From contig CALFWR010000035.1 of NCBI GenBank assembly GCA_937928555.1, forward strand, positions 29,227 through 93,226: a DNA stretch of 64,000 nt, in the 5' to 3' direction. A model generated the notes under the pieces. That model was not told the origin of the DNA and searched no databases. It worked only from the letters and a program-made list of their open reading frames with translations. The stretch comes from an uncultured Pirellulaceae bacterium (GTDB lineage Bacteria; Planctomycetota; Planctomycetia; Pirellulales; Pirellulaceae). Each line of letters begins with the position of its first letter. The first letter of the stretch is position 1. This document shows positions 47,828-57,728 of the stretch, piece by piece. Both the position numbers and the translations under genes were made by a program.

Positions 47828-48061
47828 ATGCTGATGACACTTTTCGCTGAACAGGAACAATACACCCTCGCTTACGCATTGATCTTTGCGGTCGTGCTGC
47901 TGGGTTACATCGTCATCGCGATTCCACGCCCACGAAAAAAGGCTTACGCAACTTCAGAAGAAGAACACGAAGCCCGTCGTTCACAGGAAAAGAAGCGAGC
48001 CCACGCCAAAGCCAAAAAGAAGAAGAAAAAAAAGAAGAAGAAAAAGAAAAAGAAGCAATAA
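47828..48061 (+). CDS. Small membrane protein with poly-lysine tail
   Basis: 77 residues. One TM helix at about 15-33 (YALIFAVVLLGYIVIAIP) is followed by a charged cytoplasmic tail ending in an almost uninterrupted lysine run (about 15 residues) and Gln. An in-frame ATG at 47834 is also possible. The A-rich repeat (48017-48058) may vary in length by slippage. Lys-rich tails on small membrane proteins could bind nucleic acid or anionic lipid; this is inference. Confidence 0.55.
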   Translation: MLMTLFAEQEQYTLAYALIFAVVLLGYIVIAIPRPRKKAYATSEEEHEARRSQEKKRAHAKAKKKKKKKKKKKKKKQ

Positions 48062-48300
48062 CGGTTCGGCCTCTGATGAGCCTGCAAAAATACGACCGCC
48101 GCAGCAACTCCCGTTGCCTGTGAACATTCATACAACTATCTTCTTTCTTGCTTTAACGCTTCACGCATCCAAAAAACATTGAATCAGATGCTAGGATTCG
48201 ATACGATTGATTTCGGCTTTTCACTTCCAATGTTCGCGAAGCCTTTTGCTCTGCTAGCCACTTCCGCGTAGTTTCACGACTTTCGCCCAGGCACCGAATC

Positions 48301-49383
48301 TTGATTCGTTTCCAACACCGTTGTCAAAAGCAAAACACCGGTTCATCCGCAAATCAGGAAACGCGAAACGGCTTTACCGTCGTTGAGCTTCTGATCGTGA
48401 TGATGGTGATTGTCATTCTGCTGGCCATCATCATTCCCAGGCTTCGTATCGTGACCAGAGAACGCGAACTGCGCGAGGCCGCCAGAGCTGTCAGAGCGAT
48501 GATCGCAGCAGCCCGCGACGACGCAGTGACCAACCGTTCCGGTGGAATCCTGTTCAGACGAAACACAAACTTCGTTCACAAAGGCTCATGGTATGCTTCG
48601 ACCGAACTGGGTATTCTCCGCGCGGTGCCTGACTATGTCGGCGACCAGGTTTTCGTCAAAGGCGCCTTTCCCCGTCGCGGTGCTTTTCGCGCTTCCGCTG
48701 CCCAGGTGGAAATTCCCTATCCCATCGAACAGGAAGACAGCGCCCTGGTTCAGATCGGCGATTCTCTGTCGCTGAATCACTCGTCCGCAAAATTTGAAAT
48801 CACAGCGGTCGAGCAAGCGATATCGAACCAGGGAGCCAGAGTGCTGCGGATCACTTTGGACGTGGGCGTGCCTTATCCGTCCATTCCACTCAGGTTCGAC
48901 GATGCTCCCTTTGTGATTCAACGACGACCGCGACTAAAAAGGTCATCGCTGACCGAAATTCCTGGCGATCACCTGGTCGACCTGCGTTTCAGCGGCTTTG
49001 ATCCGGTCTTTGAGCCTCTTGTTAAAGACGTTGAACCGAACTTCAGAAACTACGAGATTGAGATTTTGTTCGAGAAAGGTGGCTACCTGAGCAGATTCAT
49101 TTATTGGGAACTGACCGCAGATAACCAACGAACCGGAAGGCGTGTCTCTCGCCGGACGACCGACGCGGTCTTCCTGTTGGTCACCGATGCTCCCGTGTCA
49201 TCTGACAACTTTCCTCTGGCTGCGCCCGGATTTTGGGTCCGAGCCAATGTTCAACCGTCCAGCCCCGTTGTCGAAGACTCAATCCGGCTTCGCGACCGCC
49301 AGATGTCTTCACTCAACAACCTGGAAATTGCCGACCTTGCCCGGGAAGCGCGTGGCGGCGGGTTTCAGGAAGCCAGTCCCTGA
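48301..49383 (+). CDS. GspH-like type II pseudopilin
   Basis: 360 residues from a TTG start (no ATG before the pilin motif). The prepilin site is G24/F25 in NGFTVVELLIVMMV with Glu29 (+5), followed by a hydrophobic helix to about 46. This is the class cut and methylated by PilD-type peptidase. The C-terminal body has beta-rich segments (GSWYASTELGILRAV, LVQIGDSLSLNHSS) and EILFEKGGYLSRFIYWEL near 250, like GspH. It is the first gene of a four-gene pseudopilin operon, followed 11 bp later by the GspI-like gene. Secretion or pilus assembly proteins are not in the window. Confidence 0.75.
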   Translation: MIRFQHRCQKQNTGSSANQETRNGFTVVELLIVMMVIVILLAIIIPRLRIVTRERELREAARAVRAMIAAARDDAVTNRSGGILFRRNTNFVHKGSWYASTELGILRAVPDYVGDQVFVKGAFPRRGAFRASAAQVEIPYPIEQEDSALVQIGDSLSLNHSSAKFEITAVEQAISNQGARVLRITLDVGVPYPSIPLRFDDAPFVIQRRPRLKRSSLTEIPGDHLVDLRFSGFDPVFEPLVKDVEPNFRNYEIEILFEKGGYLSRFIYWELTADNQRTGRRVSRRTTDAVFLLVTDAPVSSDNFPLAAPGFWVRANVQPSSPVVEDSIRLRDRQMSSLNNLEIADLAREARGGGFQEASP

Positions 49384-49394
49384 ATGGAGAACCG

Positions 49395-50657
49395 ATGAAA
49401 CACAATTCGAATCGTATCGGCATTTCGATCATCGAAGTCCTGATCTCCATCGCCGTGGCGACGATCGGGGTGTTCGGCGTGATGATCATGATCCCATTCG
49501 CCGTCAGTCAGTCACAGCGAGGCCTCGACAGTGACATCGCAAGCGGTCTGGGACGAAACGCCATCGAGAAACTGAAAATCTATTCCGTGTTTCGTGGCAT
49601 TCGGGTCGACGACGACACGGGCATGCAAATCGACGAAGTCCTTGGCTCGATTGCGTTTCCTTCGGAACATGTCGCTGACCAGTTGGAGTCGGTCAGGCTT
49701 GCCGACGAATTTGTTGTGGCAAACTATTCACTGACATCACTGGGCCTGTCTGATCCCCGCGACCCCCGTTATGCAATTGGGCTGGTGCACCTGGACCCCG
49801 TTGGTGTCGCCTATGCCGGCGGCCCGATCACATCTTTCGCGATCGATCCTCAGCTTGTCATTCCGTCGGTGACGTTCCGCAGTGGCGATACCACGAGAGT
49901 GGACAAGGACATCACAGCCCGGTTCTCATTTGCCGAAGCGAGAAACTTTTGCGCCACCGATGACGACCTTGTTTTTGGAGAAAGCCGCTTTGATCCGGAA
50001 GTCGGCTACGTGGACACCGGCGATTTGGCTCCGCCGCAGGGGCAGTTTGACATCGTCGATGGCGTACCGATAAAGCGACAGGCAGAAGGCAGCATTTCCT
50101 GGTCCGTTCTGCTGAATCCCTCCAAGAATTCGTCAATCGTCAAAGAGAACGAAGCAGATTCTCCGACAAGCCCCGGCAATTTCGATGCGTATCTGCTGAC
50201 GTGGCGACGGCGAAGCTTCTCCGGCCAGGCATTTACATCGCGGCTTGCCAACGATCCGGGCAAGTATGGCCTTGGCACAACCAATCGCCAGTCACAACTT
50301 CGCGAACTGGTTCTGACCGAACCCATTGATGAAGGCTCCAACATTCGCCGCGGCAACTGGGTCATGTTGATCAATCGGTTACCAAGCCCCGATTACAAGG
50401 CGTTTAACGAGCCCCAGTTGCCGCTGTCGGAATTTTTCGACGGCACCCGCTTTCGAGCCGAAGAACAGGGCTACGAAAAACAGATTGCATTTGCCCGAAT
50501 CACCGGAGTCGACACCAGTGATTCCATGCACCGCATCACCATTGGCGGCGCGGCTTTTGAGATCTTTCCGAAAGACATTGCCCGTTCACCAACTTTTGTT
50601 GTCCATTTACCCGAAGTCGTCAACGTGTATGAACGCTCTGTCACGATCGAGCGTTGA
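49395..50657 (+). CDS. GspI/PilV-like pseudopilin
   Basis: 420 residues from MKHNSNRIG. The prepilin site is G9/I10 with Glu14 (+5) in GISIIEVLISIAVATIGVFG, followed by a long soluble C-terminal region far beyond the usual GspI size (about 120). The frame is open upstream to 49233 but overlaps the previous gene, so ATG 49395 was chosen. SQRGLDSDIASGLGRNAIE follows the helix as in PilV/GspI. The large domain (LVHLDPVGVAYAGGPITSFA, WSVLLNPSKN, LTWRRRSFSG) is unrecognised. Confidence 0.72.
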   Translation: MKHNSNRIGISIIEVLISIAVATIGVFGVMIMIPFAVSQSQRGLDSDIASGLGRNAIEKLKIYSVFRGIRVDDDTGMQIDEVLGSIAFPSEHVADQLESVRLADEFVVANYSLTSLGLSDPRDPRYAIGLVHLDPVGVAYAGGPITSFAIDPQLVIPSVTFRSGDTTRVDKDITARFSFAEARNFCATDDDLVFGESRFDPEVGYVDTGDLAPPQGQFDIVDGVPIKRQAEGSISWSVLLNPSKNSSIVKENEADSPTSPGNFDAYLLTWRRRSFSGQAFTSRLANDPGKYGLGTTNRQSQLRELVLTEPIDEGSNIRRGNWVMLINRLPSPDYKAFNEPQLPLSEFFDGTRFRAEEQGYEKQIAFARITGVDTSDSMHRITIGGAAFEIFPKDIARSPTFVVHLPEVVNVYERSVTIER

Positions 50658-50735
50658 CCATCACGCCAGTACTCCATGTTTGATTTTGCCCTCTCTCAGC
50701 TTTGGTCCCACGGTATTTTGTAAGGGAGCTGGATT

Positions 50736-53700
50736 ATGAAACGATCGCTATCAAACAATTCCCGACAGGGCGTCACGTTGCTGTTTACGATCAGCATGAT
50801 CGTGCTATTTCTGATGATGGGAACGGCCTTCGTCATTGTCGCCAACCACTACTTTCGAACCGCGACGCGCCGCGGCCAAAAAGATCTGCGCCGCAAAGAC
50901 CCCGTCGAGTTGTTGGACCAGGCTTTTTACTCCGTTGTCCGAGGGCCAAGCCTGAAAGATCCGGCTTCGCCACTGCGCGGACAAAGCATCCTGGAAGACC
51001 TTTACGGTTACGGAATTAAAGGCCGGTTACAGGCCGAGTCGACGCTTCTGCCATCCAGCAACGGCGCTCTGTTGGTGCTTAATGTTGATCCTGCTTCATT
51101 TATCTCGGTCCGCAGCGAGCGTCTGGTGCCCAATGTGATCCTCGATGAATCCTACGTCGATGGGCTTTTCAACGGGCGGGTTGTCTCACTGACGTCAGGA
51201 CAAGCCGCCGGGTACTCAACGCGAATCATCAGCCACGCTGCGGTCGATCTAGATAACGACGGAGAAGTCGACCGGCTTCAGATCGTGATCCCCCGCGATG
51301 AACGTGGGATCAACTGGAATCGGGTTTCAGCACCCGATGAAATACTTGTCAACGGGCGCGAGTATTCAGGGTATGGGGCCGGGCAGATTGCAGACCATCA
51401 ATTCGATCCCGACGCAGAAGCGGTGTCCCGCCTGGTGAGCGACACCGATTCAAGCGGGAACGTCGATACGGACATCGCAACCGCATCGCGGCCCAATCGA
51501 ATCGGTGAACCATTCGAAAAGCTTGTCGCTGATGAGGGCTACCTTGCAGAGGACCGCGGTCCCAACGAGCCTCACGATGCGCCGGACCAACACAACATGT
51601 TTCTTGCCGGTCCGATTGACGATCAAGGCAACGGAATTCCCAGCTTTCACCGTGACCGGTTGTTCGAGTATCAGTTCCAACGGTCCAGATTGTCCGAACC
51701 GCTCACCCCCTCGCAAATTCGCCGATTTTCGTTCCGGCCCGTTCATGTCCGCGATGCCGCCGATTCAACCGCTCAGGTTCCGGGCAAGATCGGACTCACA
51801 CCCGACCCCCAGTCATGGTTTGGTCGCTACAACATCGACGGGTCCAGGGATCTGTCGGTCGCGATCAATGCCCAGGACAGCCTGGAAGTCGACAACGACA
51901 TGGACGGCCTGAACGATTCTGTCTGGATCGACATTGGTTTTCCGGACCAAACCGATGACGGTGGATTCCGATATCGACCGCTGGTGGCGTACCGCATCGT
52001 AGACTTGGACGGTCGCCTGAATGTGAACGCCCACGGCATTAAAGGCGATATAAGCTCGCCGCCTGCGCCCCGATTCGGGACCGGCTACGGTGTAGCAGAA
52101 ATTTCTTTGGCGGGGCTGTTCAACGGCAACGACTACCAGCGACTACTGGACAATCGCTACGGCATCGACAGGCAACCTGGAGACGCCAACAACGCGTTGA
52201 CGCCCCAACACTTTCCTACTCAAAAGCTGATCGGTCACCCCAGAATCAACTCCAAAACCAGCTTTCGATTCGCCACCGCAGCCGACTTTTTCGCAAGCAA
52301 CTCGCTGGCTCAACCTTCCGGCGATCCGGAGAATATGCCCGAGCACGTCGAATATGTCATGGTGCAGAATCACAGTCCTTACATCTCCGATTTCGATCTC
52401 GTCGGTGGCGTGGGCGACGCTCACTTTCGCCCCAGCGAACTCGAAGGCCTGATCCGGCGAAGCGATATCGATGCTCCGCTTGTCGGCGATCGCCTGGCAA
52501 ACTTGCCGCCGGACGTTGCCAGCGCCCTGACGACACACAGCTTTGAAATCGCCATCCCGGCAGTGCCAAATTCGATCGCCGAGCTTTTACGCGAAAGGTT
52601 GGCTCAGCACCTCGACGGAGAACAGCTAAAACAGGTCTACAACATTTTCACAGGGGATCGGTTTTTGAATCGCGATACCGGCCGTGTCATCGAAATGAAG
52701 TACATTTCCAAAGAGATGCTGATGGGCGGTCGCTTTGACCTCAATCGGCTCATCGGAAACGGAATCGATGATGATCTCAATGGCGTTGCGGACAATCCGG
52801 AAGAACTGGCATTGGGGATCGAGGGGGCCGTCATCGAGGCTGTTTCCATTCCTCAGCACGGCACTCCGGTTTTCGATTTGAACAATGATCCCTTTGTCAG
52901 CGACGCAAGCATCAGGACGCTCATGGCCAGGCAACTGTACATCCTGACCTTGCTGACTTGCGGTGAATTCGCTCCAGAGGGCTACCCCATGGGAACGCCC
53001 AAAGAAAACGAAACGCCTCGCAGTGCCGACGAACTCTACCGTCAGTCAGTTGCCCAGTGGGCGGTCAATGTTGTCGACTTCTATGACACTGATTCGACGA
53101 TCACCGTTTTCGAATTCGACCTCTACCCCTTCGATGACCCCAGAGATCCTGCGAACCTTGTCGATGGCGACCCGACCACCGACGATTCACAGCAACGAGC
53201 GGTTGTCTATGGAATCGAACGCCCCGAGATTTTGATTACCGAGACCTTCGCCCACCATGACCGCCAAAGCCAGGGAGCAGCGGAGCTTGAAGAACCGGGG
53301 CTGGCCAACCGAACGCTTTTCGCACCCCTTCGGTCCAGCCAACCGGCCGCTTCCCAGGAATTGGACTTCGTTAGCGCAAGGGTGCCTCAGACCTCGTTCT
53401 ACGTGGAACTTTACCACCCGCATCGCCAATCGATCACCGCCAACTCGCCCGATACCGGATTTCAAACGCTGCCGCACGAACTGTCGGACAATCGCCCGCC
53501 GACCAACTTTCGGGCTTCAACCAGATCGACGGTACGCGGGGTGGACATGGACCTTTTGGCTCCCGACGGCACCCCCGTCTGGCGGATTGCCGTTCATCGA
53601 GGGCCCGCAGCAAGCGAAGCGGATGAGCACATCCGGACGGTTTACTTGACTGATCCGATCCTGTCCAAGGCGCCCGACCCGGGGCACGATTGTTTCTTTC

Positions 53701-55616
53701 CCGCTGTCGAAGTGCCAACGGTCATGCCCAATGATCCAAAACGCTGCTACCTTGTAATGGGGACTGACGGAAACGTAGGCCGGGGCGAACAGACCTTTGG
53801 CCGCCTGACACGCACCGATGCCGACGAAGAACCCACGCTCGCGGACATTCGGTCGACGCGCGCGATAAATCTTTCCCCGGGCAAAGTCGAAGTCCGTGAT
53901 TTCAACGGGCGGGGCATCGAAACGATTGACCGAGCATGCATCACATCGACGATCAATCAATTTCGTATCGGCCACGGAGGTATGATGCAAACACGGGGCT
54001 TGTCGCTGAGCGATCCTGATGGTGGCTATCAGCCAAACCCGTCAAACATTGACCGGACAAAACAGCGAGACGGGATCACCTTGAAGACTCCCAGAGACCG
54101 GCACTTTGATGACGAAATGGCCTCAGGCAATCGCGACAAAGACGACATGCAGGCCATCTGGACCAATGGCATCCAACAGGAAAACGACTACCAGTTCCGA
54201 GTTCTCAAACTGCAACGGCTTGCCGACCCCCGATCCGACTTTCACGAGGTCGCCAACCCCTACGTGACGATCGATGTGGCGAATGTGGATTTGCTCGCAT
54301 TCAACGGGATGCACGCCAATCCGCGCAACGATGTTGAGCCCGAGTTCGACGATTCAATCGGGACCATGTACGCCCTTGCCGATGGCGGCACGACGCTTGG
54401 CGGGATCGAGCGGGGCGAGCAACTCGCGGACAAGGAAGCACCCGATGCGGCCCGCCGCAAGTTCTATCGTGCTCTTGGTCGAATCGAAGCGACAGACAAA
54501 AGCTACGTCAAACCATCGCAGTCCGGCAGCGGCGACGGCCACAACTTCAGCTACAAGTTTACCGACGGAGACGTCTCCCGGCCCAATGCCGCAGAACGAC
54601 ATGAAACGCTTGGCGGAAGAAACGCCTCTTTCGATGACACGAACCAGTATTCGTGGCTGGCGTGGAACAATCGTCCTTTTGCCAACGCCCTGGAACTCGC
54701 CAACGTCCCGATGCTTTCTGCCGAAGGCATGGTCCGGCATTTCAATCGCGACGAAGCTGAAACCGATTCGCTCGAAGAGACCGCAACGGCCGACGATGCG
54801 TTCAGCTTTTTCTTTGGCGACGACCAGTTTGGCCATTTGATGGCCTTTGGACCAGTCAGGCGGAACAACAAACTGACGCCCAACCGGTTCGACTGGCTTT
54901 GGGAGTACATCGAAGTGCCCAACCGATTCCTTGGATCGGAGAAGTTTCTGGCCACCCGCAACCAAGACGAAGAACCGATCTTTGTGCCCGCAGACGGCCC
55001 GTTGAAGTTCAGCCTGCATCCGCCGCATCACACGATTCCCAACTTTCGTTATCCGGGAAAGGTCAACCTGAACACGATCTACCGCCAGGAAATCTGGGAC
55101 GCACTGGTTCGCGGGTATGGAAACCTGAACTTCGAAACGTTCCGCGAAAACAGGGATTCCACGCAAGGAGCCACCGACTTTGGCGGCTACTACACGACCC
55201 CGCAAGGTGCCGAATTCACAGACAACCCCGAAACGCTTCGCAAGGGAGGCAACGCCTGGCTGTTTCGAATCGATGACCGGGACGACCAGCGGAAACTGAC
55301 CGACAGCGTCGATAGCGACAACTATGGCGACGGCACCGATGCTGCCGCGTCGGCGGCGTTCAGAAACGAACTGCGAACGCGATTGGGCATCGCCGCCACA
55401 ACACGCTCCAACGTCTACGCTCTCTGGCTCACGATCGGTTACTTCGAAGTGGATGACTTTGGCCGACTGGGTGCCGAAGTCGGTTCGCAGCAAGAAGGCC
55501 AGGTCGAGCGACACAGGGCTTTCTATATTGTCGATCGCAGCATTCCGGTAGCCGCCGAGCCTGGAAAGAACCACAACGTCGATCAGGCGGTTCTCATACG
55601 GACAATTATCGAATAG
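50736..55616 (+). CDS. Giant GspK-like pseudopilin-type protein
   Basis: 1626 residues, about five times the size of GspK. The N-terminus MKRSLSNNSRQGVTLLF and a helix to about 38 resembles a prepilin with cleavage after G12; position +5 is Phe instead of Glu, as is known for GspK. The interior has repeated Ca-binding-like loops: DLDNDGEVD near 168, DNDMDGLND near 388, DLDGRLN and NGIDDDLNGVADNPEE near 677. PGKVNLNTIYRQEIWDALV near 1440 is like the GspK core PGK-x-N-x-N. The middle is not recognised. Placement between GspI-like and GspJ-like genes supports the GspK assignment. A separate extracellular function is possible. Confidence 0.68.
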   Translation: MKRSLSNNSRQGVTLLFTISMIVLFLMMGTAFVIVANHYFRTATRRGQKDLRRKDPVELLDQAFYSVVRGPSLKDPASPLRGQSILEDLYGYGIKGRLQAESTLLPSSNGALLVLNVDPASFISVRSERLVPNVILDESYVDGLFNGRVVSLTSGQAAGYSTRIISHAAVDLDNDGEVDRLQIVIPRDERGINWNRVSAPDEILVNGREYSGYGAGQIADHQFDPDAEAVSRLVSDTDSSGNVDTDIATASRPNRIGEPFEKLVADEGYLAEDRGPNEPHDAPDQHNMFLAGPIDDQGNGIPSFHRDRLFEYQFQRSRLSEPLTPSQIRRFSFRPVHVRDAADSTAQVPGKIGLTPDPQSWFGRYNIDGSRDLSVAINAQDSLEVDNDMDGLNDSVWIDIGFPDQTDDGGFRYRPLVAYRIVDLDGRLNVNAHGIKGDISSPPAPRFGTGYGVAEISLAGLFNGNDYQRLLDNRYGIDRQPGDANNALTPQHFPTQKLIGHPRINSKTSFRFATAADFFASNSLAQPSGDPENMPEHVEYVMVQNHSPYISDFDLVGGVGDAHFRPSELEGLIRRSDIDAPLVGDRLANLPPDVASALTTHSFEIAIPAVPNSIAELLRERLAQHLDGEQLKQVYNIFTGDRFLNRDTGRVIEMKYISKEMLMGGRFDLNRLIGNGIDDDLNGVADNPEELALGIEGAVIEAVSIPQHGTPVFDLNNDPFVSDASIRTLMARQLYILTLLTCGEFAPEGYPMGTPKENETPRSADELYRQSVAQWAVNVVDFYDTDSTITVFEFDLYPFDDPRDPANLVDGDPTTDDSQQRAVVYGIERPEILITETFAHHDRQSQGAAELEEPGLANRTLFAPLRSSQPAASQELDFVSARVPQTSFYVELYHPHRQSITANSPDTGFQTLPHELSDNRPPTNFRASTRSTVRGVDMDLLAPDGTPVWRIAVHRGPAASEADEHIRTVYLTDPILSKAPDPGHDCFFPAVEVPTVMPNDPKRCYLVMGTDGNVGRGEQTFGRLTRTDADEEPTLADIRSTRAINLSPGKVEVRDFNGRGIETIDRACITSTINQFRIGHGGMMQTRGLSLSDPDGGYQPNPSNIDRTKQRDGITLKTPRDRHFDDEMASGNRDKDDMQAIWTNGIQQENDYQFRVLKLQRLADPRSDFHEVANPYVTIDVANVDLLAFNGMHANPRNDVEPEFDDSIGTMYALADGGTTLGGIERGEQLADKEAPDAARRKFYRALGRIEATDKSYVKPSQSGSGDGHNFSYKFTDGDVSRPNAAERHETLGGRNASFDDTNQYSWLAWNNRPFANALELANVPMLSAEGMVRHFNRDEAETDSLEETATADDAFSFFFGDDQFGHLMAFGPVRRNNKLTPNRFDWLWEYIEVPNRFLGSEKFLATRNQDEEPIFVPADGPLKFSLHPPHHTIPNFRYPGKVNLNTIYRQEIWDALVRGYGNLNFETFRENRDSTQGATDFGGYYTTPQGAEFTDNPETLRKGGNAWLFRIDDRDDQRKLTDSVDSDNYGDGTDAAASAAFRNELRTRLGIAATTRSNVYALWLTIGYFEVDDFGRLGAEVGSQQEGQVERHRAFYIVDRSIPVAAEPGKNHNVDQAVLIRTIIE

Positions 55617-55626
55617 GGCTCTTGTG

Positions 55627-56781
55627 ATGATTCAAAACCGGAATGGCTACACGATAGTCGAACTTCTCATCGCGATGACCATGACCCTGATTGTGCTCGG
55701 GGCCATGATGGCTGCATTTGCCTGGGGCAGCCAAAAAATGCACACCGGCCGCGCGGGAGTCGATCTGATTTCCAAACTGCAAACCGCTACAGAGCTTTTG
55801 CGAAACGACCTGGAACAGATTAGCGTGCAGGCCAAGCCCCACCACTTTGTTCCAACGCCACCAAGCGGATACCTGGAGATCGTTGAAGGTAACCGCAGAG
55901 ACACCAACGCCGAGGACCTGAAAGTCAATCAGTTGTCCGGCGGTGACAACTCCTATCTGGGTGACGACGATGACGTGATCGCATTCACGATGAAGGCCAC
56001 CGATGAACCTTTTGTTGGCGTTGGCAACGGACTTACCGAATCACATTACGCTCAAGTCGTCTGGTTCGTTGCCGACCGGCGGCTTTATCGAAAAATCGTG
56101 CTGGTTCGTCCGGATCTGGGCTTACAGGTCAACGATCGCAACGTTCGCAAATCGCTTCACTCCCTAGGCTATCGCGGCCAACGTCTGGGGCACAAAAACG
56201 GACGTGACCCGCACACCAGTTTCCTGCAGCGTGGCGAACTGCTTTCTCAGTGCGAGCAATCCGATATCGTACTTTCCAACGTCATCGGTTTTGACATCAA
56301 GGTCTTCGAACCCAACGCATTGACGTACTCCGTTCGCGCTGACGCGATGCCAAACGCGCCGATCGTGGGCGTGATCAGCCCGTCGGACATCGGAGCCCGC
56401 TCCGGCATCGGGCAGAATCTGCTTGGCGCCGTTTCCCGCGGGGCCTTTGTGGACTTGGGAAGCCGCGCCGCAAGTCCGCAAGGCGAACCACCGGTGTTGC
56501 TTGGCCCACCGCACCGTCGCTACCACGAATCGGTCTACGACACCGGAACATCGCAGTATGACAACGATCAAGTTAACGATCGTGGCAACAATGGCATCGA
56601 CAACAGGCCCTACTTTGGAGTCGGCGAGCCCAACGGGGTGATCGACGATGCCGAAGAGAAAACATCGCTTCCGCCATACAACGTGCCGCTGCGGGGTTTG
56701 CAAATCTCCATTCGCGTCGTCGAGCCCAACACAAAGCAGGTTCGCCAGCTTTCGGTCGTCAAAAGCTTCGCGGCCCAGTAG
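55627..56781 (+). CDS. GspJ/PilW-like pseudopilin
   Basis: 384 residues from ATG 55627 (GTG 55624 is an alternative). The prepilin site is G7/Y8 with Glu12 (+5) in NGYTIVELLIAMTMTLIVLG, and ISKLQTATELLRNDLEQIS follows as in GspJ/PilW. The C-terminal region includes YHESVYDTG, GNNGIDNRPYFGVGEPNG and PLRGLQISIRVVEPNTKQVR near the end, the last being a typical pseudopilin ending. It begins 10 bp after the GspK-like stop. It completes a set of four minor pseudopilins (H, I, K, J), which in type II systems form the pilus tip. Confidence 0.75.
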   Translation: MIQNRNGYTIVELLIAMTMTLIVLGAMMAAFAWGSQKMHTGRAGVDLISKLQTATELLRNDLEQISVQAKPHHFVPTPPSGYLEIVEGNRRDTNAEDLKVNQLSGGDNSYLGDDDDVIAFTMKATDEPFVGVGNGLTESHYAQVVWFVADRRLYRKIVLVRPDLGLQVNDRNVRKSLHSLGYRGQRLGHKNGRDPHTSFLQRGELLSQCEQSDIVLSNVIGFDIKVFEPNALTYSVRADAMPNAPIVGVISPSDIGARSGIGQNLLGAVSRGAFVDLGSRAASPQGEPPVLLGPPHRRYHESVYDTGTSQYDNDQVNDRGNNGIDNRPYFGVGEPNGVIDDAEEKTSLPPYNVPLRGLQISIRVVEPNTKQVRQLSVVKSFAAQ

Positions 56782-56787
56782 TCGATC

Positions 56788-57234
56788 TCAGTCGCTGTCA
56801 GACCGGTCATCCTCAACGGCGCTCAACCACAGCAATTTATTTTCGCCAGCAGTCGCACCGCCAAGTTTTGCGGTCATCGATTCGACCAGTTTTTTAGATT
56901 CCGCCAGAACAACAAGTTTGAGTTCCGCTTGATCGGTATGAATTCGAATTTCAGACTCTTCCCCGGCAACGCATTTTTCGATCACAAACGACGCATACAT
57001 CGCCCCAAAAACCAGTTGATCGCGGCGTTGGAGATCGGGGCCGAACAAAACGACTGTCATCGTTTCTTCAAAAGGACAGTCCTGAGTCAGCACAACCAGG
57101 AAAGATCCGTTAGGCAGTTCGAATTGGCCTTCAAGGACCTTCCCATCGACATCAGGCAACTCGACGCCATCAAATTTGAGACAGTAATTGTCGTTGGCCT
57201 GTTCGATACTGAACCGTTCGACTTTTTCAGCCAT
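56788..57234 (-). CDS. Hypothetical acidic protein
   Basis: 148 residues, MAEKVERFSIEQAND to VEDDRSDSD, with beta-strand-like alternation (EGQFELPNGSFLVVLTQ, MTVVLFGPDLQRRDQLVFG) and no signal peptide or TM. It is convergent with the GspJ-like gene (6 bp between stops) and ends its own transcript there. No family recognised. Confidence 0.6.
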   Translation of the reverse strand: MAEKVERFSIEQANDNYCLKFDGVELPDVDGKVLEGQFELPNGSFLVVLTQDCPFEETMTVVLFGPDLQRRDQLVFGAMYASFVIEKCVAGEESEIRIHTDQAELKLVVLAESKKLVESMTAKLGGATAGENKLLWLSAVEDDRSDSD

Positions 57235-57301
57235 TAAATTCCTTTCATGAAAAAGCGGGCCAGACCCAGCGACCCTAATTGGACGATTTTAGTGTCATCA
57301 A

Positions 57302-57488
57302 CCCGGATTATTCACGACGACGGGCGTTGATTCTACGTCTGGCCAGCAGGAGCAGGGAAAAAGCTGAATTTCAACAAGAGATGTGAATCATTCGGTAGCT
57401 GAAAGCCACAGCGATCGTTTCATCGCATCAGAGTCGCGGATCACTGTCTCAACTGATTCTGACGCCCACGCCTCGTGAATAATCCGGG
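57302..57488. mobile_element. MITE copy D (187 bp)
   Basis: Full length with both termini. The interior is nearly the same as copies B and E. The flanks are ATCAA and ACTAG, so no exact target duplication remains. No ORF. Confidence 0.88.
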
Positions 57489-57728
57489 ACTAGATCGCGG
57501 TTGAATTTTTGATTGGCGGTTTTGCTTTTGCGGAGCCCGATGGTAACCCGACGCGTTAGCGAGGACAGCTTGGGTTTCGCGTTTGGGTTCGCTTACGCGT
57601 TGTAGCTCGCGGATTTGCATTCAGGGGCAGACAAAGCCCCGACCGTTTGCCCAGCCTGAAGAGCCGGAAATGGATTCGCTTCTCCGGGAGACTGGCCACG
57701 ACCTTGCTCAACTGGTCGGTTCGCCGAA
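57489..57728. other. Spacer with a REP-like arm
   Basis: Contains AACCCGACGCGTTAGCGAGG (57545-57564), the arm of the palindrome at 17317-17367, with a weaker inverse (TCGCTTACGCG) near 57588. No gene recognised. Confidence 0.5.

Noticed and set aside
54354..55574. 406-codon minus-strand frame opposite the GspK-like gene
   Set aside because: Antisense shadow in a GC-rich coding region; the plus frame continues unbroken for 1626 codons with pilin context.
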